Below the pieces are notes generated by a model, which searched no databases, was not told where the DNA came from, and worked only from the letters and a program-made list of their open reading frames with translations. Shown one piece after another: positions 1 through 10,129 of a stretch of DNA of 54,459 bases (position 1 is its first letter; each line of letters begins with the position of its first letter). Both the position numbers and the translations under genes were made by a program. This DNA is from Plantago elongata (taxonomy: Eukaryota > Streptophyta > Magnoliopsida > Lamiales > Plantaginaceae): contig JAYMSP010000386.1 of NCBI GenBank assembly GCA_036897095.1, positions 1-54,459 on the forward strand, read 5' to 3'.

Positions 1-1187
1 TATATGAGGCAATTGACTGTCAGTGATGTGGTCACGGGCCCGCTTCAGATATTCCATGGCATTGAAAAAGTTGGTAATATCGTTCATGTCCTTAAAACCA
101 CTGGACATAATGGCTTCCCTGTCATGGATGAGCCCCCAATCTCTCCATCTCCTGTCCTATTTGGTTTAATCCTCCGAGCCCATCTCATTACACTACTAAA
201 AGCAAAATCATTCTTGCGAACTCCTGCACAACTTGGTATGGATGCACTTATACAGTTTTCATCCGATGATTTTGCTAAGAAAGGTTTGGCCCATGGTGGT
301 GATATTAATGATATCGAATTATCCGAAGAAGAGATGGAGATGTTTGTCGATTTGCACCCGTTTACCAACACCTCACCCTATACAGTTGTTGAAACTATGT
401 CACTGGCAAAAGCACTCATACTTTTCCGTGAAGTTGGCTTAAGGCACCTCCTAGTTATTCCCAAGATTTCTGGGGTAAGACTTTTCAATTTAACAGTTTC
501 TTTTTTCCACTCCAGAACCGGAAATTTAATTCAGTTCAGCTGGCAATTGCTCCTGGTTTTTTAATTTCATTCTCTTTAGTCCTCAGAACATCACATTTTT
601 TTAACTATATTTCAAGGTCACATTTTCATGGCAGTCCTATCATACATTATAAAGATTGAATATGCTCCTGGACTCCTCGGGTTCTTCTTACCCTGGAAGA
701 AACTTAGGAAGGTTTTTATAGTACACACTTGTGCATGTATTCCTAATTGCACACCATCAACTGTAAGATTTGAGAATATACATAATATACTGGGTTTATA
801 TTCAATATTTTGAGCGGAACCAACTATTGTCATGGCTGGTAGATGAGAGGGGAGGGAAATTTATATTTGTTTATAAATAGTTGCTGGGAAGAACCATTTT
901 TCAGACAATGATGATCAATTCGTTCAGGACTTCCTCTGTAGGATGCCACCATATGCATACTAAAATAGATTTCACTTTGCGGTGATATTTGTTCATCTGC
1001 TTTCCCATCTCACTCTTCAGACTGTTTAAATTTCATTTTCATCTGTTTGTAGCGCATACCAATAGTGGGCATATTAACACGACACGACTTCATGCCAGAA
1101 CACATCCTGAGTCTACATCCGATGCTGGTGAAGAGCAGGTGGAAAAGACTTCGACTGGGTATACCTCTGCCCAGGGTGATCAGTTAG
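1..1187 (+). CDS. CLC: Plant CLC-type anion channel/transporter, C-terminal part (partial)
   Basis: Two exons of the 3' end are visible: 1-474, open at the window edge, and 1053-1187, ending in TAG. They join in phase 0 across a GT..AG intron and give 202 residues. The protein is the cytosolic CBS-domain pair of a plant CLC channel/H+ antiporter. CBS1 includes YMRQLTVSDVVTGPL and GHNGFPVMDEPP. An acidic linker with ELSEEEMEMFVDLHP follows. CBS2 runs from SPYTVVETMSLAKALILF to PIVGILTRHDFMPEH. In the family, CBS domains bind nucleotides and gate transport of nitrate or chloride across tonoplast or Golgi membranes. The HDFMPEH ending is closest to the CLC-c/CLC-g group in my recollection, but the subtype is not certain. 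The membrane domain lies upstream of the window. The C-terminal tail after HILSLHP is Arg/Lys-rich. Confidence 0.93.
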
Positions 1188-2130
1188 CGAGCTGGCAAAT
1201 CTCTGTACCATTGCTTGCAAGTTTTGTGAATACCTTGGCCTGTAAAAGTGCAGGCTTTGGATCAATTTATTCTATCCCCGTGGAGCCAAGAGCTGTAGCG
1301 GTTCTCAAGTTCATTATTTGCCTCAATTTCTGGTAGGCGAGAAACACTATGGGGTGTTAGACCAATGATTTGGGGATCTTTCTCTTTTGAAAAAATGCTA
1401 TTCTAGTTGGTAGACTATGTACAATCAATGTACATTTGCTGAAACCAAGACTGGTTATAGAATAAGTATTTAGCAAGTTAAGTCTTATTGAATTAGATAG
1501 AGGACCTTGTTTAATCCTTGTGCAGCGATAGGAATTCAAGGCTCGAACTACTGTTATACAATATATTTTGGATTCGTAAAGAATGTTGGCTCCAGCAGTT
1601 TACCCTAACAAGTCTTTAAGTCTTACTTCTGGTAAATGTTACGTTCAAAGCGATTGTAACCAGTTGAAGCCCAAAGAACATGAACATAGAAAATGTAAGT
1701 CAGTGAAGGGCATAGGACCAAGTATCAGTGTTATAAACTGTTTATATGCTACTGGCTGCATTCATTTACACAAGATCAAAATGCATCTTATGTACTGTTG
1801 TTGACTTGTTGAGATTATCGTTTTAGCTTTGTGATCCCAAAATCCCAATATTTATGTTCTTCGTGTTTGTCTGAACAAAGGCAAGGGCGACGTGAATGTT
1901 ATTGTGCATATTCTAGTCTAGACGGGGCTTTAGATAGCACTGGACTTGGGACTTGCTATAAGTCTCTTTGAGCGTATTGCTTCTCCGTCTTTAACTTTGC
2001 ACAGTCCTGGTCCATCAACAATCAACTACGAACACAGAAGTTAAATACAGGATGAATAACTTTAATACTGTCGCATTGTACTAATATTATTACTAATATA
2101 CGAAACTGGTATGTGTTTAGATGAAAAGTA
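1188..2130. other. CLC 3' UTR and spacer
   Basis: No gene is seen here. The first few hundred bases are probably the 3' UTR of the CLC gene. ORFs in this stretch have no family resemblance. Confidence 0.5.
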
Positions 2131-2377
2131 AAACTTTTATTATTCGTTACACACCATGATTAAGACAGAGTCTCACATCAAGAGACTCCCGATTTAGCAG
2201 CTAATTAAGAAAGAGTCTCACACCATATTCGTTACACACCATAACTTAAGACATCACTCATGCATACTTCACCAACTCAAACAGAAATCACTTAACCGAG
2301 CCGTACCCAAGCTTATTCTTAAACCAAAGCTCGAATACTACATCAGAAACAACACGAGTCAAGATCAAAACAGACTG

Positions 2378-2736
2378 TTAACAATGTCTAGTGCAAAAGC
2401 AACGACGTCGGAATCCTTTGCAGTCGCCTCCAGGGAAGCCTTCAGTATTGCAAACGGAAGCACAGTTGGTGTCGCTCAAGCATTTTCCCTTAAAGCGTTG
2501 GCTCTGCGACGCGCAGCTCCTCGCCTCCCCAACCATTGGTCCTATATAAGACACACAACATCAACAATATTACTATAGTTAGTTATACAATTAGCACTAT
2601 TATAGGAGGCAGAAATGAAATTTAATCGGTTAAGATTGAAACTAAGTATAACAAATTATATGTGACATGGGAATTACTAACCAGTGATGACCAGGATTAG
2701 GAACAAAGCAAACAAAACAGACCAGAAACGAGCCAT
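2378..2736 (-). CDS. Plant defensin (copy A of an inverted pair)
   Basis: Exon 1 is 2736-2682 and exon 2 is 2541-2378, with a 140-bp GT..AG intron inside the glycine codon near the end of the signal peptide. This is the intron position usual for plant defensins. The product is 72 residues: a hydrophobic secretion signal starting [19 protein letters not shown], then a mature peptide from about residue 26 ([14 protein letters not shown]). Eight cysteines, the GxCxxxxxC and CFC patterns and the C-terminal HC ending fit the cysteine-stabilised alpha-beta defensin fold with four disulfides. Such peptides are secreted to the apoplast and usually have antifungal activity. Start, signal and stop are intact, so the gene looks functional. 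It differs from copy B by SCASQSQ versus [11 protein letters not shown] versus RLRC and TRHC versus TSSHC. Confidence 0.92.
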
Positions 2737-2852
2737 ATTTTTCTTAATGATCAAGATGAAGACTAAGCTTATCCCTAGCTAGTAAGTAGGTAGTAGCTTA
2801 TTTATGTGTTTGTGTCTTTGTGATGTGATAAAATGATACTAGGAGTGAGAGG

Positions 2853-2860
2853 TATTTATA
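2853..2860 (-). promoter_or_regulatory. TATA box of defensin copy A
   Basis: TATAAATA on the minus strand lies about 117 bases upstream of the ATG. The same box sits at the same place in copy B. Confidence 0.6.
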
Positions 2861-2967
2861 GGATAACAAATGGTATTCACATTGTCCATCGAAACTTTAT
2901 TCATTGAACTCCCCTTTGCTGAAATGACCATTGAACTCCTCTTTGATTGCTGAAATAACCATCTCCC

Positions 2968-3053
2968 TTTCAAAAGGAATATTTTATAAAAAAATATTCA
3001 ATTTCAATGGAAAAAGTCCACTCAAATTCTATACCAATCAGTCTCTTAATAAC
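2968..3053. repeat. Dispersed AT-rich repeat, related to 16476-16563
   Basis: Both places share a run with ATATTTTATAAAAAAA, then TTTCAAT.GAAAAAG..CACTCAAATT.TATACCAA.CAGTC.CTTAA. This suggests two copies of one mobile or MITE-like sequence. It falls in the left inverted arm, where homology with the right arm is interrupted. Confidence 0.55.
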
Positions 3054-3261
3054 TTTAACTGTTCATTAAAATTTTATATATTAGAAAATAAAAAGTTACC
3101 TCACATCTAATAAAGTAATAAAAATACTATTAATGTTACACTTAAATTGCATTATTTATCATTAAGAAAAGGATTTCTTTTCTCACTTATTATTTTCAAG
3201 TAAAACTGTTCATCCGTATAAAGTTCTTCGACGTGGAGAGAATAATAAAATTATAAACTGT

Positions 3262-3385
3262 AAATGAACATGGATGTGGTTCCACTCAGACCGTCGGCGT
3301 ATTATTTCCCACTCACCAGACAACTACACCAATTCAACTTTGTCATTCTATAATTTGGTTTCTCATATCTTTTCCAAAAGATTTG
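3262..3385 (-). repeat. Detached upstream part of the left inverted arm
   Basis: It matches 8130-8235 in reverse complement. The core is GGATGTGGTTCCACTCAGA, followed by ACAACTACACCAATTC and TCATTCTATAATTT. It was separated from the proximal promoter by about 380 bases of unrelated AT-rich sequence. Confidence 0.75.
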
Positions 3386-4899
3386 TACTATAAACTTCTT
3401 TAAATATCTAGTTTCATTGTATATACACTTTTAAACTTCTTTGGGAGCGGAGCACGTTGCTTCGATCTGTCGCGGTATCTTTATGTTTTTTCGAATTCAG
3501 AAATTCAGATAATTTAATTAAAATTCCGAGTAAAATAATTTATATATGATTAATCAAAATTCAGAGTAAAATAATTTATATATAATTATCAAGTTCGATA
3601 AATCGAATAGAGTGTAAACATGACACGTCTCTAAGAATACTTTAAATCTACAAATGCACGAAAGGATAAGCATAGAAGGTGAATTGATTTCCACTACTTA
3701 TTAAAGGCAAGGCAGACGCTGATGAATCACTGAACTAGTTTGTCACTTATCTCGCCGCATATAATATATAGATCTTTTGACACCCATAATAAATGTTTTT
3801 TAAATGGTAAATTTGATTTTAAAATGTTACGGATTATTTTTTTCACTTAAAGGACTGCAATGTAATTATACTTCTTATTTATAAAAAGTTATTATTGTGA
3901 CTTAAATATTTATTGAGTGATTATAATCGTAAGGCTTATAAAAAAAAACCTGGGAGTATTTAACACAGAGTTAAAAACTTGAGCGAAATGAAAAAAATTA
4001 ACATCAAAATTTTTAAGAGTCGATTTTTAAATAATTTATTTATTAACGAATTTATTTTGTCAAAAAATCATCGATGTTGTGAATCAAAAAAAATATATTT
4101 TCTCATCTTAAAAAAAAAGTTGATTTCATTAACAACACATTCAAAATAATTAATAACATAGATAGCTTTGTTAAGAATATATATCGACGTTTCCATTGAA
4201 GTATTAATATAAATGACTAGATTCCTCACATCTTTACAAGTTCGAAATTTTAGATAAATAGAGAGGTGAGAAATCCAATTATTTACATTAATACTCCAAT
4301 ACTCCCTCGTACTTGTGGTCGATTTCAACCTCTTTGGGAATACCAATCGAGTGGAAAATTATGGTAGAGATGTGAGGTTGAAATCTAGGTGGAAAATTAA
4401 TGTAGAGATGTGGAAATACTCCAAAAGCTCTGATACCATGATAGAATTTCATCTCATCTAAAAACACTAAAATGTGAGAAATCTAATCATTTTATCAATA
4501 CTCTAATAATCTCTAGATAAGTTATCCATACACGGTCTTTTATAGGACTTTGTGAAAATTTAAAAATTTATTTTTTTAATCTTAATATATAACCAAACAC
4601 TATCTAAAAACTTTATAGTCATAGGGGACACCCATTTCTAAAAATTAAGCTTTGTTTCTTTTAATTAATATTTATTAAATTTAATTTAATGAAATGGAAT
4701 TAAACTTAAATGTATTATAAAATATAAATGGAATGAATTTTAAGAGTACGTAATCTTACTCCATTATTCACTTTTCACCGACGGACACACATGTAATACA
4801 CATTTAATTTGTGGATGATACCAGTCCAACACCTTTCTGCAGCTCTCCATGACTTTTTCTCTAGCTATGCCATGTGTAACAAACCCATATGCACAAATA
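3386..4899. other. AT-rich spacer, no gene seen
   Basis: It holds short local duplications only: a ~36-bp tandem pair at about 3516-3587 around GAGTAAAATAATTTATATAT, and a doubled segment at about 4350-4415 around GTGGAAAATTA.TGTAGAGATGTG. ORFs here have no recognisable protein similarity. Confidence 0.5.
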
Positions 4900-5485
4900 A
4901 CGACACAATTTGTTACAATATCTCATACAATTATTTGTGAAATAACAGCCGAGCTGCCACGATCGATGCTCCAAATTGCTTGCCATTTCCCAGTCGTGAA
5001 GCTAAACCATGTTTTTAGTGTATACACATGAACGGCTAGCAAATCTCTAGCTATGGTACGTAAGATTGGAAACATTTTCCCCACACTCAACCACCCCTCC
5101 ACAACATCAAGATCTTCTCCACTTCGACACTTCTCTTCTCCTAAACATGTATCCAACTCGAACTTTTCTTGAATTAAAGCATGTATACACATGTTTCCGA
5201 AGGTGATTGGTTCCCGTATTACCACCGCGAGTCAATTTTGCAAGATATCAATGACATTCAACAAATTGTGTACCATCCTCCACAATCTGTTTCATATAGT
5301 TCCATACATTTAAAGTTGATTTCCTCGAATTTGTAGTAGGTGGATGTACTTCTTCGTCATCAAGTTGATTTCCTCGAATTTTTAGTAGGTGGATGTACTT
5401 CTTCGTCATCAAGCTCCCCATCAAGAGCAGGGTTAGTATTCGAAAGAGATGAATGTCGAGAGGCTCCTCCCCTTTTAACCGACAT
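4900..5485 (-). pseudogene. hAT-superfamily transposase relic, internal deletion
   Basis: Read on minus, an ATG at 5485 starts an acidic N-terminus containing LDDEEVHPPT. A BED zinc-finger remnant follows, with VWNYMKQIVEDG, VEC and NHLRKH (about 5310-5180). The next conserved piece is the C-terminal dimerisation region: KFELDTCLGEEKCRSGEDLD, then KMFPILRTIARDLLAVHV, which then decays. The several hundred residues of catalytic core that separate these two ends in full hAT transposases are absent, so this is a deletion derivative. A 49-bp tandem duplication (5313-5361 and 5362-5410) introduces a stop, and another stop interrupts the BED finger. It is non-functional. The GGGT/ACCC-rich stretch at 6310-6440 may be its subterminal region, but the termini are not certain. 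Confidence 0.82.
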
Positions 5486-8129
5486 TGCTGAAAAAGAAAG
5501 GTATTACCAAATCAAAAGTAGGCCTTAACATGATCAATATATTACTAAAAACCAAGAAACAGATTCACAATAAACATTAAATAGTACTAAGACACAACAA
5601 ATAATGCTAACAATCTTAAGATGAGAACAATAATTAATAGGCGATTGCCCATAAATACATTGAGTACACAATACGTACAATAATTAATTAAGTAGTAACT
5701 AATTTAGTAGTAATAAATTAATATGAAAGAACTCTCCTATGTCATTTGAAATTGCATCAATTAATCTGTTATTGCCCATAAATGCTCATTGTGTAATGTC
5801 ATGCTATATATCATGTCAAGAAAGGCGCAAAATGCCATCTCCCTCACTAAATTATTGCAATGTCATGCTACATCAAACGATAAAAAGCCATCTCCCTCAC
5901 TAATTTATTTCAAAATGGCAAAATGCCATCTCCATCAAACGGCATCATACCCAATTGAGGAAATAAAATAACAAAATAAGTTGATTATGTTTGATTCATA
6001 CTATAATCATACACATATCGACATGATAACATCATACACAATAAAAATAACCATATCGACACCAGATATTCTAACTCAAACAAATGGAGAAAAGAAAAAA
6101 AACGAAATGCAAAAGGAAAAAAATTCAAGATACAAACCTAATGCAAATTGAAATTTGAGACAAGGGTTTGCTTCTAAGGCGGTGTAGAAGGCGGACCGAC
6201 GGATGAACCACGACGGGTAGGCGGTGGCGGAGCGCCACCAGTATTGATGATAGTGTTGAAAACTCGAGAATGAAATCTAGTGAACGAGGTTGTTAGAAAA
6301 TTTGGAAAAGGGCATGGACCCGGAACCTTTAAAATTATTTTAAGAGTCCGGCCCGGGTAGAGTCTAAAATTAATAAGGGTAGGATCCGGACTCTTACCCT
6401 ATGTAGTTAAATGGGTATGGGTAGGATACATTGAGAGCACTAAATAATTTGATCAAACACACTACATATTTTAGTCATCACTAGCTATATTATCACTAGG
6501 CGAACTTAGCGAATTAACGCGTTTAATGTTATGTTTATTTAACAAACGAATACACATTACGCACAAATTCCCATTTCCAATATGTTGAATTCAGTGAATT
6601 CAGAATTGACCCCACTCGTTCACTAGGAATTCCCAATAATATCTAAGTAAAGTAACCATGTGGTAAGTTTGTAAGTAAGTTAATTTGCACCGTGATTGAT
6701 GACTACTGTCTACTGGTACGCATAACACAGCGTGCAATAATTCATGTCCGGGTTAAAAGTTAAAACTGAGTGTCAGGAATGACCACACATTGGTTTGATA
6801 TGTTGAGCTACGGGACACACACACACATACATTATACATACGATAAAATTTTGCAGAAAAGCAATGGGGACACATACATGTATGCATTGCTTCAGAAAAA
6901 GTGATAAACTTTTTGCAGAACGCACCCACTACTTGTCATATTCACCATTTCACTCCATGTCATTTTTTGCAAGCTCCACGAGTCTCAATAATTCTATCCT
7001 ACTCATCATTAAGTGATTAATCATTTCCATTTCTAAGTTCCTCCATAGAAGGGGTCGACTTTTAATACCGTTCATTTTCAAAATTCAAGTAATATTCGAT
7101 ACTTAATCCCAAATGCTTTCTTTTACAAAATCAAGACAAAATGAGCAATTGAACATATACAAGGCGTGATAAAATAGCAGAAGAAATAAATACTTGAAGG
7201 AGAGATGATTGTATTGATTGTTGGTAATCACGAATGAGCTACTGAGAAATTATTATATACACGAAAATACTTGTTTGAAAAATTAGCTATAATACAAAAC
7301 TAGCTATAGTACACGATATACTTGGTGAACAAGCTTACTAACCCAGTCGTTGATCAAGTTTAGACGATCATGATTGAATAGTACCACTGTACTAAAACTG
7401 TAAACCTAAGTTGCCATTTTTGTCTTCTTAGAGGTCGAAGGAGACGAATTGTGTTGTGTTGGAAGAAACATAAAATTGATGCGACTTTGCCTTGCCTTTG
7501 TCTCAGTTGATAATTGTTTCCGTTTTTGATTTTGATCCCTCCGTGTTCTTTGCTCAATTAATTCACTCTCTCTTCTTTTCGCGCCTTGAACTCCAGTCTT
7601 GTAAAACTTAAACTATTACAATCAACTCTTGTTATATTTTAAATGTCATTCTTCTTATTATTTTTATCCTTACATCTCCAATAAAACGACATATCTTATT
7701 ATGTTTTTTTTTTGTTTCAAGTAATTTTACTCTAAAACTGACTCACATATTTTTTAAAATCGATTTACAATTAACATATACTAAACTAGATAGTTGTAGT
7801 AACCTTCCAATCAATTTGAAAGCAAACATATACAATTAAATGAGATAGTTGAAGTAATATACACATTTTATGAACCTTTTAATCAATTTAAAATTGTACA
7901 TAATACAACTAAACGAGATATTTAGGCTATATTTACCACTAGTTTTTATTTAATTTTTCAGCTCTATGAGTTTTTTTTAACTGCAGTTTTTAAAACAAGT
8001 TAGCTGAAAAACTAGCGGGCTGAGAAACTAATCAAATTAATTTGTTAAAAATCAAAAGAATGTCTGATCAGTTATTAACTACCTTTTCAGCTAATTTCAC
8101 TAATAATAACTTTAAAAAAATTTATAGTA
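5486..8129. other. Spacer between the defensin arms
   Basis: No intact gene. 5486-6440 is likely hAT leader and subterminal sequence: a GC-richer patch at 6150-6250, then ACCCGG/GGGTA motifs at 6310-6430. At 5789-5945 a GCCATCTCCCTCACTAA-type motif repeats imperfectly three times with interposed CATCAAACG. At 7406-7600 on minus a basic, uninterrupted reading frame ends in TAG (see findings). The rest is AT-rich. Confidence 0.45.
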
Positions 8130-8281
8130 CAAATCTTGAGGAAAAGGACATGAGAAACGAAATTATAGAATGAAAAGTTAGAATTGGTGTAGTTGCCGAC
8201 GCTCTGAGTGGAACCACATGGATGTTTACATTTCTTTACTTGTTATTACCATTTTCCATATTCTTATCCAATTTGTTAGCT

Positions 8282-8289
8282 TATAAATA
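8282..8289 (+). promoter_or_regulatory. TATA box of defensin copy B
   Basis: TATAAATA lies 114 bases upstream of the next feature's ATG. It is the mirror of the copy A box. Confidence 0.6.
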
Positions 8290-8402
8290 CCACTCACTCC
8301 AAGTATCATTTTATCACATCACAAGACACAAACCCATACATAAGCTACTACCTACTAACTAGTAATAAGCTCAGTCTTAATCTTGATCATTAAAAAAAAA
8401 AC

Positions 8403-8755
8403 ATGGCTCGTTTCTGGTCTGTTTTGTTTGCTTTGTTCCTTATCCTGGTCATCACTGGTTAGTAGTAATTCCCATGTCACATATAATTTGTTATACTTAG
8501 TTTCAATCTTAACCGATTAAATTTCATTTCTGACTCCGCTTCTAATGCTAATAAATGTTTAACTTGTTATTGATGTTGCGTTATATAGGACCAATGGTTG
8601 GAGAGGCAAGGAAATGCCAGTCGCAGAGCAGCCGCTTTAAGGGAAAATGCTTGAGTGACACCAACTGTGCCTCCGTTTGTAAAACCGAAGGCTTCCCTGG
8701 AGGCGACTGCAAGGGATTCCGACTTCGTTGCTTTTGCACTTCATCACATTGTTAA
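8403..8755 (+). CDS. Plant defensin (copy B of an inverted pair)
   Basis: Exon 1 is 8403-8457 and exon 2 is 8589-8755, with a 131-bp GT..AG intron splitting a glycine codon. The product is 73 residues. The signal peptide is nearly identical to copy A. The mature part begins about [14 protein letters not shown] and includes [18 protein letters not shown] and a final CFCTSSHC. All eight cysteines of the defensin fold are present. It is secreted, probably antifungal, and apparently functional. The ATG is set in the same context as copy A and is preceded by an A-run. Divergence from A is concentrated in the mature N-terminal loop and C-terminal residues, while the 5' flank and signal stay close to identical. 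Confidence 0.93.
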
Positions 8756-8970
8756 TAGTCTGCTTTGATCTTGACTCGTGTTGTTGCTGATGTAGTATTC
8801 GAGCTATGGTTTAAGAATAAGTTTGGGTACGGCTCGGTTAAGTGATTTCTGTTTGAGTTGGTGAAGTATGCATGAGTGATGTCTTAAGTTAATCTTTCTT
8901 AATTAGCTGCTAAATTGGGAGTCTCCTGATGTGAGACTGTCTTAATCATGGTGTGTAACGAATAATAAAA

Positions 8971-9503
8971 AATTTACTTTGCATGAATCAAAGGTGTTTA
9001 GAGTACCAGCCTTTCGTATGGTTCGGGCCTGATTGGTTTCAAAATACAACCCAGTGAAATGGCCCAGTCAAGATTAGCTGTTTTAAGTTGCAAAAATGCG
9101 CGTTGACCGACGCATTCGTTGATTGGTTTACGTTTTCAGCCTTTCAGGAGTGTGTTTGTCGGGGCCGAATCACGCCTCCGAGTCGCGCATCCAGTGAATG
9201 TTTTAGCGCATTTAACATGTACAACGTGCATCTTTGTTGATTGGTTCGATTGGTTTTAATTGTAATGTGTAAAAGGTCGATAACAACCTTAAATTAATGG
9301 ACAATTTTCAAAAACACCCTTAAGTCGCGAATAACTCAATACTTACGAAGTACAAAACACGTAATCAGATTAACCATAAGGGATATCATATTAGCCGAAG
9401 AATTAGGAGCTGGTGTTTCATGTTTGAGTGAACATTACAAGTTAGTTCTGAATCAAACTATATCATGCCTACCACCAACATTAGACTAACAATGGTAGAA
9501 TAA
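8971..9503. other. Spacer
   Basis: No gene seen. 9090-9260 is GC-richer than its surroundings, with a repeated GTTGATTGGTT motif (near 9117 and 9237). It could be an end of an old mobile element, but no clear termini were found. Confidence 0.4.
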
Positions 9504-10129
9504 TCAGACATACATCAAAGTCATCATGATGAACACTTCAATGACGACAATCAAAGTCACTCCTAAACGTGCAAACCTGGATCTGAGCAGTTTGTTTTCT
9601 GCCATGAGTTCTTTGTTGATCCCAACAAATGGTTTCATCTCTGCAATGACATCCATGTACTCTTCCAGTTGTGCATTTTCTCCTCCATTTGATACTCTAA
9701 CTCTTCCTTCAACTTCCTCTCTGCAGCCCGCAATTCCTGCACCTTTGACTCCAACCTCTGCACAGCATGTTCAGTAACAATCTTCTTATGAAACAGACCG
9801 AAAATTATGCTCTCAACATGCGGCGAAAGAGGATCATCAATCCACCTGTAGTATCCGCAACCATAGCCGGGTACATCCTTCTACAAACAAGGTTGAACCG
9901 AACTGTCAATTGTCATAAAAAGACCTTATATGATATTGCAGTTTAATGGAAACTTACTTACCCTAAAGACTTGGCAACCCACGTAGCGACGACCTGGATT
10001 CATGGTCCAGTTGACACCTTCACGAACACTCTTTCTTGGATGACACCTACAGAGCTCAATGGAAGAAATTTCTTGAGCATCATTATCCACTTCCGGGTTT
10101 GTCGAGGACCTAGTTGTCCGGGATGCCAT
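9504..10129 (-). pseudogene. GRF-type zinc-finger protein with C-terminal membrane anchor, frameshifted
   Basis: Exon 1 (10129-9962, 56 residues) carries the first half of a GRF zinc finger, LCRCHPRKS...NPGRRYVGC, and exon 2 starts at 9880 in phase 0 with the second half, PGYGCGYYRWIDDP. A coiled coil follows (RLESKVQELRAAERKLKEEL). At about 9680 the frame changes at an AAAA run. In the original frame translation stops after 137 residues at 9635. One base over, the coil resumes (AQLEEYMDVIAEMK, NKELMAENKLLR) and ends in a hydrophobic helix (LGVTLIVVIEVFIMMTLMYV) with TGA at 9504-9506. The domain order, GRF finger then coil then tail anchor, matches many small plant GRF proteins. A one-base loss in the A-run therefore explains it best. 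It may be a pseudogene or a sequencing error. Confidence 0.8.

Larger units (their letters stand above)
2131..2880 (-). repeat. Left arm of inverted duplication carrying defensin A
   Basis: Reverse-complemented, this block matches 8268-8970 through the 3' flank, both exons, the intron, the 5' UTR and the TATA region. Examples are the shared 3' flank GATCTTGACTCGTGTTGTT and the shared TCTTAATCATGGTGTGTAACGA at the outer end. The left arm has a small extra insertion around 2215-2245, where the TTCGTTACACACCAT motif is repeated. A further promoter-upstream match is found at 3262-3385 against 8130-8235, so the homology continues beyond an unrelated insert. Confidence 0.88.
8130..8970 (+). repeat. 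Right arm of inverted duplication carrying defensin B
   Basis: Reverse complement of the left arm (2131-2880 plus 3262-3385). The right arm is the more compact: upstream block (8130-8235) and proximal promoter (8268 onward) are nearly adjacent, suggesting that the left arm received the extra ~380 bases. Confidence 0.85.

Noticed and set aside
989..1336. 115-codon ORF overlapping the last CLC exon
   Set aside because: It is the same DNA as the real exon in another frame; the exon 1053-1187 gives the family sequence PIVGILTRHDFMPEH.
2384..2578. 64-codon plus-strand ORF (Ala/Ser-rich)
   Set aside because: Antisense of defensin A exon 2, which carries eight conserved cysteines on the minus strand.
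4620..6440. Full boundaries of the hAT relic
   Set aside because: TAGGGG near 4622 and GGGTA motifs near 6420 hint at ends, but no inverted match or 8-bp duplication could be shown.
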